Positions 23,416 to 35,488 of a stretch of DNA of 64,000 nucleotides are shown in pieces (position 1 is the stretch's first letter; the number at the start of each line of letters is the position of its first letter). Below the pieces are notes generated by a model. That model searched no databases. It was not told the DNA's origin and saw nothing but the letters and a program-made list of their open reading frames with translations. Made by a program: the position numbers and the translations under genes. The DNA comes from Crossaster papposus. Taxonomy: Eukaryota > Echinodermata > Asteroidea > Velatida > Solasteridae. Where the stretch lies: assembly GCA_037893245.1 (NCBI GenBank), contig JBAIAA010000599.1, forward strand, positions 496,001 through 560,000, read 5' to 3'.

Positions 23416-26152
23416 CTGAACAGAATAGTGAGTGTTCCCACAACAGTGTGACTGAGAGCAGTCATTATGCTGAGCAGAATAGTGAGTGTTCCAATCACAG
23501 TATGGCTAAGAGCAGTCACTCTGCTGAGCAGAATATTGAGTGTTCCCATCACAGTGTGACTGAGAGCTATCGTTGTGCTGAACAGAATAGTGAGTGTTCC
23601 CACCACAGTGTGACTGAGAGCTGTCACTGTGCTGAGCAGAATAGTGAGTTTTCCCACAACAGTGTGACTGAGAGCAGTCACTATGCTGAGCAGAATAGTG
23701 AGTGTTCCAATCACAGTATGGCTAAGAGCAGTCACTCTGCTGAGCAAAATAGTGAGTATTCCCATCACAGTGTGACTGAGAGATGTCAATGTGCTGAGCA
23801 GAATAGTAAGTGTTCACATCAAAGTGTGACTGAGAGCAGTCACTGTGCTGAGCAGAATAGTGAGTGTTCCCATCACAGTGTGACTGCGAGGGCATTCACT
23901 GTGCAGAGCAGAATAGTGAGTGTTCCCATCACAGTGTGACTGAGAGCAGTCACTGTGCTGAACAGAATAGTGAGTGTTCCAATCAGAGTGTGACTGAGAG
24001 CTGTCAATGTGCTGAGCAGAATAGTAAGTGTTCACCTCACAGTGTGACTGAGAGCAGTCACTGTGCTGATCAGAATAGTGAGTGTTCACATCACTATGTG
24101 ACTGAGAGCAGTCACTGTGCTGAGCAGAATAGTGAGTGTTCCCATCACAGTGTGACTGAGAGCTGTCACTGTGCTGAGCAGAATAGTGAGTGTTTCCATC
24201 ACAGTGTGACTGTGAGAACATTCACTGTGCTGAGCAGAATAGTGAGTGTTCCCGTTACAGTGTGACTGAGAGCTCTCACTGTGCTGAGCAGAATAGTGAG
24301 TGTTCCCATCACAGTGTGACTGAGCGCAGTGACTGTGCTGAGCAAAATATTGAGTGTTCCCATCACAGTGTGACTGAGAGCAGTCACTGTGCTGAACAGA
24401 ATAGTGAGTGTTCCCATCACAGTGTGACTGAGAGCTGTCAATGTGCTGAGCAAAATAGTGAGTGTTCCCATCACAGTGTGACTGTGAGAGCATTCACTGT
24501 GCTGAGCAGAATATTGAGTGTTCCCGTTACAGTGTGACTGAGAGCTCTCACTGTGCTGAGCAGAATAGTGAGTGTTCCCATCACAGTGTGACTGAGAGCG
24601 GTGACTGTGATGAGCAAATTATTGAGTGTTCCCATTACAGTGTGACTGAGAGCAGTCACTGTGCTGAACAGAATAGTGAGTGTTCCCATCACAGTGTGAC
24701 TGAGAGCTGTCAATGTGCTGAGCAGAATAGTAAGTGTATACATCACAGTGTGACTGAGAGCAGTCACTGTGCTGAGCAGAATAGTGAGTGTTCCCACAAC
24801 AGTGTGACTGAGAGCAGTCATTATGCTGAGCAGAATAGTGAGTGTTCAAATCACAGTATGGCTAAGAGCAGTCACTCTGCTGAGCAGAATATTGAGTGTT
24901 CCCATCACAGTGTGACTGAGAGCTATCGTTGTGCTGAACAGAATAGTGAGTGTTCCCACCACAGTGTGACTGAGAGCTGTCACTGTGCTGAGCAGAATAG
25001 TGAGTTTTCCCACAACAGTGTGACTGAGAGCAGTCACTATGCTGAGCAGAATAGTGAGTGTTCCAATCACAGTATGGCTAAGAGCAGTCACTCTGCTGAG
25101 CAAAATAGTGAGTATTCCCATCACAGTGTGACTGAGAGATGTCAATGTGCTGAGCAGAATAGTAAGTGTTCACATCAAAGTGTGACTGAGAGCAGTCACT
25201 GTGCTGAGCAGAATAGTGAGTGTTCCCATCACAGTGTGACTGCGAGGGCATTCACTGTGCAGAGCAGAATAGTGAGTGTTCCCATCACAGTGTGACTGAG
25301 AGCAGTCACTGTGCTGAACAGAATAGTGAGTGTTCCAATCAGAGTGTGACTGAGAGCTGTCAATGTGCTGAGCAGAATAGTAAGTGTTCACCTCACAGTG
25401 TGACTGAGAGCAGTCACTGTGCTGATCAGAATAGTGAGTGTTCACATCACTATGTGACTGAGAGCAGTCACTGTGCTGAGCAGAATAGTGAGTGTTCCCA
25501 TCACAGTGTGACTGAGAGCTGTCACTGTGCTGAGCAGAATAGTGAGTGTTTCCATCACAGTGTGACTGTGAGAACATTCACTGTGCTGAGCAGAATAGTG
25601 AGTGTTCCCGTTACAGTGTGACTGAGAGCTCTCACTGTGCTGAGCAGAATAGTGAGTGTTCCCATCACAGTGTGACTGAGCGCAGTGACTGTGCTGAGCA
25701 AAATATTGAGTGTTCCCATCACAGTGTGACTGAGAGCAGTCACTGTGCTGAACAGAATAGTGAGTGTTCCCATCACAGTGTGACTGAGAGCTGTCAATGT
25801 GCTGAGCAAAATAGTGAGTGTTCCCATCACAGTGTGACTGTGAGAGCATTCACTGTGCTGAGCAGAATATTGAGTGTTCCCGTTACAGTGTGACTGAGAG
25901 CTCTCACTGTGCTGAGCAGAATAGTGAGTGTTCCCATCACAGTGTGACTGAGAGCGGTGACTGTGATGAGCAAATTATTGAGTGTTCCCATTACAGTGTG
26001 ACTGAGAGCAGTCACTGTGCTGAACAGAATAGTGAGTGTTCCCATCACAGTGTGACTGAGAGCTGTCAATGTGCTGAGCAGAATAGTAAGTGTATACATC
26101 ACAGTGTGACTGAGAGCAGTCACTGTGCTGAGCAGAATAGTGAGTGTTCCCA
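23416..26152 (+). repeat. 1356-bp tandem duplication (25 units)
   Basis: About 23416-24796 matches 24772-26152 at offset 1356, so the two copies abut near 24772. A difference is TTCCAATC near 23490 against TTCAAATC near 24846. The period equals the 924-bp HOR plus exactly eight 54-bp units (432 bp). The eight extra units carry the CACAACAGTG, CATTATGCTGAG and CAGTATGGCTAAGAG variants. One plus-strand frame runs 277 residues across 24462-25295, the longest in the window, because no 56-bp unit interrupts it. Confidence 0.86.
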
Positions 26153-27106
26153 TCACAGTGTGACTGCGAGGGCATTCACTGTGCAGAGCAGAATAGTGAG
26201 TGTTCCAATCACAGTGTGACTGAGAGCAGTCACTGTGCTGAACAGAATAGTGAGTGTTCCAATCAGAGTGTGACTGAGAGCTGTCAATGTGCTGAGCAGA
26301 ATAGTAAGTGTTCACCTCACAGTGTGACTGAGAGCAGTCACTGTGCTGATCAGAATAGTGAGTGTTCACATCACTATGTGACTGAGAGCAGTCACTGTGC
26401 TGAGCAGAATAGTGAGTGTTCCCATCACAGTGTGACTGAGAGCTGTCACTGTGCTGAGCAGAATAGTGAGTGTTTCCATCACAGTGTGACTGTGAGAACA
26501 TTCACTGTGCTGAGCAGAATAGTGAGTGTTCCCGTTACAGTGTGACTGAGAGCTCTCACTGTGCTGAGCAGAATAGTGAGTGTTCCCATCACAGTGTGAC
26601 TGAGCGCAGTGACTGTGCTGAGCAAAATATTGAGTGTTCCCATCACAGTGTGACTGAGAGCAGTCACTGTGCTGAACAGAATAGTGAGTGTTCCCATCAC
26701 AGTGTGACTGAGAGCTGTCAATGTGCTGAGCAAAATAGTGAGTGTTCCCATCACAGTGTGACTGTGAGAGCATTCACTGTGCTGAGCAGAATATTGAGTG
26801 TTCCCGTTACAGTGTGACTGAGAGCTCTCACTGTGCTGAGCAGAATAGTGAGTGTTCCCATCACAGTGTGACTGAGAGCGGTGACTGTGATGAGCAAATT
26901 ATTGAGTGTTCCCATTACAGTGTGACTGAGAGCAGTCACTGTGCTTAACAGAATAGTGAGTGTTCCCATCACAGTGTGACTGAGAGCTGTCAATGTGCTG
27001 AGCAGAATAGTAAGTGTATACATCACAGTGTGACTGAGAGCAGTCACTGTGCTGAGCAGAATAGTGAGTGTTCCCATCACAGTGTGACTGCGAGGGCATT
27101 CACTGT
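25186..27106 (+). repeat. 924-bp higher-order repeat, second tandem run
   Basis: About 25186-26182 matches 26110-27106 at offset 924. The second copy has a private nonsense change GTGCTTAACAG (TAA at 26946-26948). All copies in this part share GTGAGAACATTC in place of GTGAGAGCATTC, seen near 24214, 25570 and 26494, which marks them as descendants of one founder. Confidence 0.84.
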
Positions 27107-27445
27107 GCTGAGCAGAATAGTGAGTGTTCCCATCACAGTGTGACTGAGAACTGTCACTGTGCTGAGCAGAATAGTGAGTTTTCCCACAACAGTGTGACTG
27201 AGAGCAGTCACTATGCTGAGCAGAATAGTGAGTGTTCCAATCACAGTATGGCTAAGAGCAGTCACTCTGCTGAGCAAAATAGTGAGTATTCCCATCACAG
27301 TGTGACTGAGAGCTGTCAATGTGCTGAGCAGAATCGTAAGTGTTCACATCACAGTGTGACTGAGAGCAGTCACTGTGCTGAGCAGAATAGTGAGTGTTCC
27401 CATCACAGTGTGACTGCGAGGGCATTCACTGTGCAGAGCAGAATA
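27107..27445 (+). repeat. Linker of minisatellite units
   Basis: These are ordinary 54-bp units with the CACTATGCTGAG, CAGTATGGCTAAGAG and AGAATCGTAAGTG variants. The order resembles 11964-12185 and 62270-62543. Nothing other than repeat units is present. Confidence 0.75.
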
Positions 27446-30171
27446 GTGAGTGTTCCCATCACAGTGTGACTGCAAGAGCAGTCACTGTGCTGAACAGAAT
27501 AGTGAGTGTTCCAATCACAGTGTGACTGAGAGCTGTCAATTTGCTGAGCAGAATAGTAAGTGTTCACCTCACAGTGTGACTGAGAGCAGTCACTGTGCTG
27601 ATCAGAATAGTGAGTGTTCACATCACTATGTGACTGAGAGCAGTCACTGTGCTGAGCAGAATAGTGAGTGTTCCCATCACAGTGTGACTGAGAGCTGTCA
27701 CTGTGCTGAACAGAATAGTGAGTGTTCCCTTCACAGTGTGACTGAGAGCAGTCACTGTGCTGAACAGAATAGTGAGTGTTCCCATCACAGTGTGACTGAG
27801 AGCAGTCACTGTGCTGAGCAGAATAGTGAGTGTTCCAATCACAGTGTGACTGAGAGCAGTCACTGTGCAGAGCAGAATAGTGAGTGTTCCCATCACAGTG
27901 TGACTGCGAGAGCATTCACTTTGTTGAGCAAAATAGTGTGTTCCAATCACAGTATGACTAAGAGCAGTCACTGTGCTGAACAGAATAGTGAGTGTTCCCA
28001 TCACAGTGTGACTGCGAGAGCATTCACTGTGCAGAGCAGAATAGTGAGTATTCCCATCACAGTGTGACTGAGAGCAGTCACTGTGCAGAGCAGAATAGTG
28101 AGTGTTCCCATCACAGTGTGGCTGCGAGAGCATTCACTTTGTTGAGCAAAATAGTGTGTTCCAATCATAGTATGACTAAGAGCAGTCACTGTGCTGAACA
28201 GAATAGTGAGTGTTCCCATCACAGTGTGACTGCGAGAGCATTCACTGTGCAGAGCAGAATAGTGAGTATTCCCATCACAGTGTTACAGAGAGTAGTCACT
28301 GTGCTGACCAGAATAGTGAGTGTTCCCATCACAATGTGACTGTGAGAGCAGTCACTGTGCTGAGCAGAATAGTGAGTGTTCCCATCACTGTGTGACTGTG
28401 AGAGCATTCGCTGTGCTGAGCAGAATAGTGAGTGTTCCCGTTACAGTGTGACTGAGAGCTCTCTCTGTGCTGAGCAAAATATTGAGTGTTCCCATCACAG
28501 TGTGACTGAGAGCAGTCACTGTGCTGAACAGAATAGTGAGTGTTCCCATCACAGTGTGACTGAGAGCTGTCATTGTGCTGAACAGAATAGTGAGTGTTCC
28601 CACAACAGTGTGACTGAGAGCAGTCATTATGCTGAGCAGAATAGTGAGAGTTCCAATCACAGTATGGCTAAGAGCAGTCACTCTGCTGAGCAGAATATTG
28701 AGTGTTCCCATCACAGTGTGACTGAGAGCTATCGTTGTGCTGAACAGAATAGTGAGTGTTCCCACCACAGTGTGACTGAGAGCAGTCACTGTGCTGAGCA
28801 GAATAGTAAGTGTTCCCATCACAGTGTGACTGTGAGAGCATTCACTGTGCTGAGCAGAATAATGAGTGTTCCCGTCACAGTGTGACTGAGAGCTCTCATT
28901 GTGCTGAGCAGAATAGTGAGTGTTCCCATCACAGTGTGACTGAGAGCAGTCACTGTGCTGAGCAAAATAGTGAGTGTTCCCATCACAGTGTGAGTGAGAG
29001 CAGTCACTGTGCTGGACAGAATAGTGAGTGTTCCCACTACAGTGTGACTGAGAGCTGTCAATGTGCTGAGCAGAATAGTAAGTGTTCACATCACAGTGTG
29101 GCTGAGAGCAGTCACTGTGCTGAGCAGAATAGTGAGTGTTCCCATCACAGTGTGACTACGAGGGCATTCACTGTGCAGAGCAGAATAGTGAGTGTTCCCA
29201 TCACAGTGTGACTGAGAGCAGTCACTGTGCTGAACAGAATAGTGAGTGTTCCCATCACAGTGTGACTATGAGAGCAGTCAATGTGCTGAGCAGAATAGTG
29301 AGTGTTCACATCACAGTGCGACTGAGAGCAGTCACTGTGCTGAGCAGAATAGTGAGTGTTCCCATCACAGTGTGACTGAGAGCAGTCACTTGGCTGAGCA
29401 GAATAGTGAGTGTTTCCATTGCAGTGTGACTGTGAGAGCAGTCACTGTGCTGAGCAGAATAGTGAGTGTACCTATCACAGTGTGACTTAGAGCAGTCACT
29501 GTGCTGAGCAGAATAGTGAGTGTTCCCATCACAGTGTGACTGCGAGGGCATTCACTGTGCAGAGCAGAATAGTGAGTGTTCCCATCACAGTGTGACTGCA
29601 AGAGCAGTCACTGTGCTTAACAGAATAGTGAGTGTTCCAATCACAGTGTGACTGAGAGCTGTCAAGGTGCTGAGCAGAATAGTAAGTGTTCACCTCACAG
29701 TGTGACTGAGAGCAGTCACTGTGCTGATCAGAATAGTGAGTGTTCACATCACTATGTGACTGAGAGCAGTCACTGTGCTGAGCAGAATAGTGAGTGTTCC
29801 CATCACAGTGTGACTGAGAGCTGTCACTGTGCTGAGCAGAATAGTGAGTGTTTCCATCACAGTGTGACTGTGAGAGCATTCACTGTGCTGAGCAGAATAG
29901 TGAGTGTTCTCGTTACAGTGTGACTGAGAGCTCTCACTGTGCTGAGCAGAATAGTGAGTGTTCCCATCACAGTGTGACTGAGCGCAGTGACTGTGCTGAG
30001 CAAAATATTGAGTGTTCCCATCACAGTGTGACTGAGAGCAGTCACTGTGCTGAACAGAATAGTGAGTGTTCCCATCACAGTGTGACTGAGAGCTGTCAAT
30101 GTGCTGAGCAAAATAGTGAGTGTTCCCATCACAGTGTGACTGTGAGAGCATTCACTGTGCTGAGCAGAATA
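27446..30171 (+). repeat. Block F1 of the 2726-bp tandem duplication
   Basis: About 27446-29670 is repeated at 30172-32396. The period of 2726 bp fits 37 units of 54 bp and 13 of 56 bp. Both copies share CCAATCATAGTATG (28162 and 30888), GCTGACCAGAATAG (28304 and 31030) and GTGAGAGTTCC (28645 and 31371). F1 has its own changes, for example GTGTGGCTGCGAG near 28119, TTCCCACTAC near 29032, GTCAAGGTGCTG near 29661 and GTGCTTAACAG near 29615. Confidence 0.88.
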
Positions 30172-32396
30172 TTGAGTGTTCCCATCACAGTGTGACTGCA
30201 AGAGCAGTCACTGTGCTGAACAGAATAGTGAGTGTTCCAATCACAGTGTGACTGAGAGCTGTCAATTTGCTGAGCAGAATAGTAAGTGTTCACCTCACAG
30301 TGTGACTGAGAGCAGTCACTGTGCTGATCAGAATAGTGAGTGTTCACATCACTATGTGACTGAGAGCAGTCACTGTGCTGAGCAGAATAGTGAGTGTTCC
30401 CATCACAGTGTGACTGAGAGCTGTCACTGTGCTGAACAGAATAGTGAGTGTTCCCTTCACAGTGTGACTGAGAGCAGTCACTGTGCTGAACAGAATAGTG
30501 AGTGTTCCCATCACAGTGTGACTGAGAGCAGTCACTGTGCTGAGCAGAATAGTGAGTGTTCCAATCACAGTGTGACTGAGAGCAGTCACTGTGCAGAGCA
30601 GAATAGTGAGTGTTCCCATCACAGTGTGACTGCGAGAGCATTCACTTTGTTGAGCAAAATAGTGTGTTCCAATCACAGTATGACTAAGAGCAGTCACTGT
30701 GCTGAACAGAATAGTGAGTGTTCCCATCACAGTGTGACTGCGAGAGCATTCACTGTGCAGAGCAGAATAGTGAGTATTCCCATCACAGTGTGACTGAGAG
30801 CAGTCACTGTGCAGAGCAGAATAGTGAGTGTTCCCATCACAGTGTGACTGCGAGAGCATTCACTTTGTTGAGCAAAATAGTGTGTTCCAATCATAGTATG
30901 ACTAAGAGCAGTCACTGTGCTGAACAGAATAGTGAGTGTTCCCATCACAGTGTGACTGCGAGAGCATTCACTGTGCAGAGCAGAATAGTGAGTATTCCCA
31001 TCACAGTGTTACAGAGAGTAGTCACTGTGCTGACCAGAATAGTGAGTGTTCCCATCACAATGTGACTGTGAGAGCAGTCACTGTGCTGAGCAGAATAGTG
31101 AGTGTTCCCATCACTGTGTGACTGTGAGAGCATTCGCTGTGCTGAGCAGAATAGTGAGTGTTCCCGTTACAGTGTGACTGAGAGCTCTCTCTGTGCTGAG
31201 CAAAATATTGAGTGTTCCCATCACAGTGTGACTGAGAGCAGTCACTGTGCTGAACAGAATAGTGAGTGTTCCCATCACAGTGTGACTGAGAGCTGTCATT
31301 GTGCTGAACAGAATAGTGAGTGTTCCCACAACAGTGTGACTGAGAGCAGTCATTATGCTGAGCAGAATAGTGAGAGTTCCAATCACAGTATGGCTAAGAG
31401 CAGTCACTCTGCTGAGCAGAATATTGAGTGTTCCCATCACAGTGTGACTGAGAGCTATCGTTGTGCTGAACAGAATAGTGAGTGTTCCCACCACAGTGTG
31501 ACTGAGAGCAGTCACTGTGCTGAGCAGAATAGTAAGTGTTCCCATCACAGTGTGACTGTGAGAGCATTCACTGTGCTGAGCAGAATAATGAGTGTTCCCG
31601 TCACAGTGTGACTGAGAGCTCTCATTGTGCTGAGCAGAATAGTGAGTGTTCCCATCACAGTGTGACTGAGAGCAGTCACTGTGCTGAGCAAAATAGTGAG
31701 TGTTCCCATCACAGTGTGAGTGAGAGCAGTCACTGTGCTGGACAGAATAGTGAGTGTTCCCATCACAGTGTGACTGAGAGCTGTCAATGTGCTGAGCAGA
31801 ATAGTAAGTGTTCACATCACAGTGTGGCTGAGAGCAGTCACTGTGCTGAGCAGAATAGTGAGTGTTCCCATCACAGTGTGACTACGAGGGCATTCACTGT
31901 GCAGAGCAGAATAGTGAGTGTTCCCATCACAGTGTGACTGAGAGCAGTCACTGTGCTGAACAGAATAGTGAGTGTTCCCATCACAGTGTGACTATGAGAG
32001 CAGTCAATGTGCTGAGCAGAATAGTGAGTGTTCACATCACAGTGCGACTGAGAGCAGTCACTGTGCTGAGCAGAATAGTGAGTGTTCCCATCACAGTGTG
32101 ACTGAGAGCAGTCACTTGGCTGAGCAGAATAGTGAGTGTTTCCATTGCAGTGTGACTGTGAGAGCAGTCACTGTGCTGAGCAGAATAGTGAGTGTACCTA
32201 TCACAGTGTGACTTAGAGCAGTCACTGTGCTGAGCAGAATAGTGAGTGTTCCCATCACAGTGTGACTGCGAGGGCATTCACTGTGCAGAGCAGAATAGTG
32301 AGTGTTCCCATCACAGTGTGACTGCAAGAGCAGTCACTGTGCTGAACAGAATAGTGAGTGTTCCAATCACAGTGTGACTGAGAGCTGTCAATGTGC
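30172..32396 (+). repeat. Block F2 of the 2726-bp tandem duplication
   Basis: This is the second copy of block F. The entry junction is visible at about 30165-30190: a unit starts in the form typical of the 924-bp HOR (GAATATTGAGTG) but continues as TTCCCATCAC followed by GTGACTGCAAGAGC, where other HOR copies have CCCGTTAC. F2 keeps the common forms at the positions where F1 has private changes, so those changes postdate the duplication. Confidence 0.88.
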
Positions 32397-34216
32397 TGAG
32401 CAAAATAGTGAGTGTTCCCATCACAGTGTGACTGTGAGAGCATTCACTGTGCTGAGCAGAATATTGAGTGTTCCCGTTACAGTGTGACTGAGAGCTCTCA
32501 CTGTGCTGAGCAGAATAGTGAGTGTTCCCATCACAGTGTGACTGAGAGCGGTGACTGTGATGAGCAAATTATTGAGTGTTCCCATTACAGTGTGACTGAG
32601 AGCAGTCACTGTGCTGAACAGAATAGTGAGTGTTCCCATCACAGTGTGACTGAGAGCTGTCAATGTGCTGAGCAGAATAGTAAGTGTATACATCACAGTG
32701 TGACTGAGAGCAGTCACTGTGCTGAGCAAAATAGTGAGTGTTCCCATCACAATGTGACTGAGAGCTGTCAATGTGCTGAGCAGAATAGTAAGTGTTCACA
32801 TCACAGTGTGACTGAGAGCAGTCACTGTGCTGAACAAACTAGTGAGTGTTCCCATCACAGTGTAACTGAGAGCAGTCACTGTGCTGAACAGAATAGTGAG
32901 TGTACCCATCACAGTGTGACTTAGAGCAGTCACTGTGCTGAGCAGAATAGTGAGTGTTCCCATCACAATGCGACTGTGAGAGCAGTCACTGTGCAGAGCA
33001 GAATAGTGAGTGTTCACATCACTATGTGACTGAGAGCAGTCACTGTGCTGAGCAGAATAGTGAGTGTTCCCATCACAGTGTGACTGAGAGCTGTCACTGT
33101 GCTGAGCAGAATAGTGAGTTTTCCCACAACAGTGTGACTGAGAGCAGTCACTATGCTGAGCAGAATAGTGAGTGTTCCAATCACAGTATGGCTAAGAGCA
33201 GTCACTCTGCTGAGCAAAATAGTGAGTATTCCCATCACAGTGTGACTGAGAGATGTCAATGTGCTGAGCAGAATAGTAAGTGTTCACATCACAGTGTGAC
33301 TGAGAGCAGTCACTGTGCTGAGCAGAATAGTGAGTGTTCCCATCACAGTGTGACTGCGAGGGCATTCACTGTGCAGAGCAGAATAGTGAGTGTTCCCATC
33401 ATATTGTGACTGAGAGCAGTCACTGTGCTGAACAGAATAGTGAGTGTTCCAATCAGAGTGTGACTGAGAGCTGTCAATGTGCTGAGCAGAATAGTAAGTG
33501 TTCACCTCACAGTGTGACTGAGAGCAGTCACTGTGCTGATCAGAATAGTGAGTGTTCACATCACTATGTGACTGAGAGCAGTCACTGTGCTGAGCAGAAT
33601 AGTGAGTGTTCCCATCACAGTGTGACTGAGAGCTGTCACTGTGCTGAGCAGAATAGTGAGTGTTTCCATCACAGTGTGAATGTGAGAGCATTCACTGTGC
33701 TGAGCAGAATAGTGAGTGTTCCCGTTACAGTGTGACTGAGAGCTCTCACTGTGCTGAGCAGAATAGTGAGTGTTCCCATCACAGTGTGACTGAGCGCAGT
33801 GACTGTGCTGAGCAAAATATTGAGTGTTCCCATCACAGTGTGACTGAGAGCAGTCACTGTGCTGAACAGAATAGTGAGTGTTCCCATCACAGTGTGACTG
33901 AGAGCTGTCAATGTGCTGAGCAGAATAGTGAGTGTTCCCATCACAGTGTGACTGTGAGAGCATTCACTGTGCTGAGCAGAATATTGAGTGTTCCCGTTAC
34001 AGTGTGACTGAGAGCTCTCACTGTGCTGAGCAGAATAGTGAGTGTTCCCATCACAGTGTGACTGAGAGCGGTGACTGTGATGAGCAAAATATTGAGTGTT
34101 CCCATTACAGTGTGACTGAGAGCAGTCACTGTGCTGAACAGAATAGTGAGTGTTCCCATCACAGTGTGACTGAGAGCTATCAATGTGCTGAGCAGAATAG
34201 TAAGTGTTCACATCAC
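32397..34216 (+). repeat. Start of the regular HOR region; copy G1 (1520-bp period)
   Basis: About 32697-33557 recurs at 34217-35077 at offset 1520 bp (24 units of 54 bp and 4 of 56 bp). TAG marker units lie at 32922-32924 and 34442-34444. The variant CATCATATTGTGAC near 33400 corresponds to CATCACATTGTGAC near 34920. Both descend from a unit with ATTGTGAC, with one further base change. Confidence 0.82.
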
Positions 34217-35488
34217 AGTGTGACTGAGAGCAGTCACTGTGCTGAGCAAAATAGTGAGTGTTCCCATCACAGTGTGACTGAGAGCTGTCAATGTGCTGAG
34301 CAGAATAGTAAGTGTTCACATCACAGTGTGACTGAGAGCAGTCACTGTGCTGAACAAACTAGTGAGTGTTCCCATCACAGTGTAACTGAGAGCAGTCACT
34401 GTGCTGAACAGAATAGTGAGTGTACCCATCCCAGTGTGACTTAGAGCAGTCACTGTGCTGAGCAGAATAGTGAGTGTTCCCATCACAATGCGACTGTGAG
34501 AGCAGTCACTGTGCAGAGCAGAATAGTGAGTGTTCACATCACTATGTGACTGAGAGCAGTCACTGTGCTGAGCAGAATAGTGAGTGTTCCCATCACAGTG
34601 TGACTGAGAGCTGTCACTGTGCTGAGCAGAATAGTGAGTTTTCCCACAACAGTGTGACTGAGAGCAGTCACTATGCTGAGCAGAATAGTGAGTGTTCCAA
34701 TCACAGTATGGCTAAGAGCAGTCACTCTGCTGAGCAAAATAGTGAGTATTCCCATCACAGTGTGACTGAGAGATGTCAATGTGCTGAGCAGAATAGTAAG
34801 TGTTCACATCACAGTGTGACTGAGAGCAGTCACTGTGCTGAGCAGAATAGTGAGTGTTCCCATCACAGTGTGACTGCGAGGGCATTCACTGTGCAGAGCA
34901 GAATAGTGAGTGTTCCCATCACATTGTGACTGAGAGCAGTCACTGTGCTGAACAGAATAGTGAGTGTTCCAATCAGAGTGTGACTGAGAGCTGTCAATGT
35001 GCTGAGCAGAATAGTAAGTGTTCACCTCACAGTGTGACTGAGAGCAGTCACTGTGCTGATCAGAATAGTGAGTGTTCCCATCACAGTGTGACTGAGAGCT
35101 GTCACTGTGCTGAGCAGAATAGTGAGTGTTTCCATCACAGTGTGAATGTGAGAGCATTCACTGTGCTGAGCAGAATAGTGAGTGTTCCCGTTACAGTGTG
35201 ACTGAGAGCTCTCACTGTGCTGAGCAGAATAGTGAGTGTTCCCATCACAGTGTGACTGAGCGCAGTGACTGTGCTGAGCAAAATATTGAGTGTTCCCATC
35301 ACAGTGTGACTGAGAGCAGTCACTGTGCTGAACAGAATAGTGAGTGTTCCCATCACAGTGTGACTGAGAGCTGTCAATGTGCTGAGCAGAATAGTGAGTG
35401 TTCCCATCACAGTGTGACTGTGAGAGCATTCACTGTGCTGAGCAGAATATTGAGTGTTCCCGTTACAGTGTGACTGAGAGCTCTCACT
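34217..35488 (+). repeat. HOR copy G2, also repeated 2008 bp downstream
   Basis: About 34600-35489 matches 36608-37497 at offset 2008 bp. Against G1 it lacks one 54-bp unit (offset 1520 becomes 1466 after about 35078), namely the unit with TTCACATCACTATG. Shared private variants are ACATTGTGAC and GTGTGAATGTGAGAGC (33674, 35140 and 37148). Confidence 0.82.

Noticed and set aside
24462..25295. A 277-residue plus-strand open frame, the longest in the window, as a Ser/Cys/His-rich repeat protein
   Set aside because: It is made only of 18-residue translations of the 54-bp unit, starts with GTG inside a unit, and ends because a 56-bp unit shifts the frame. Many such frames of 61-277 residues overlap in different frames. 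No promoter, signal peptide or unique sequence accompanies them.
27446..32396. Assembly artefact as the sole explanation of the 2726-bp duplication
   Set aside because: Several differences private to the first copy were seen, and the junction unit is a unique hybrid. This is better explained by a real duplication, though reads would be needed for proof.
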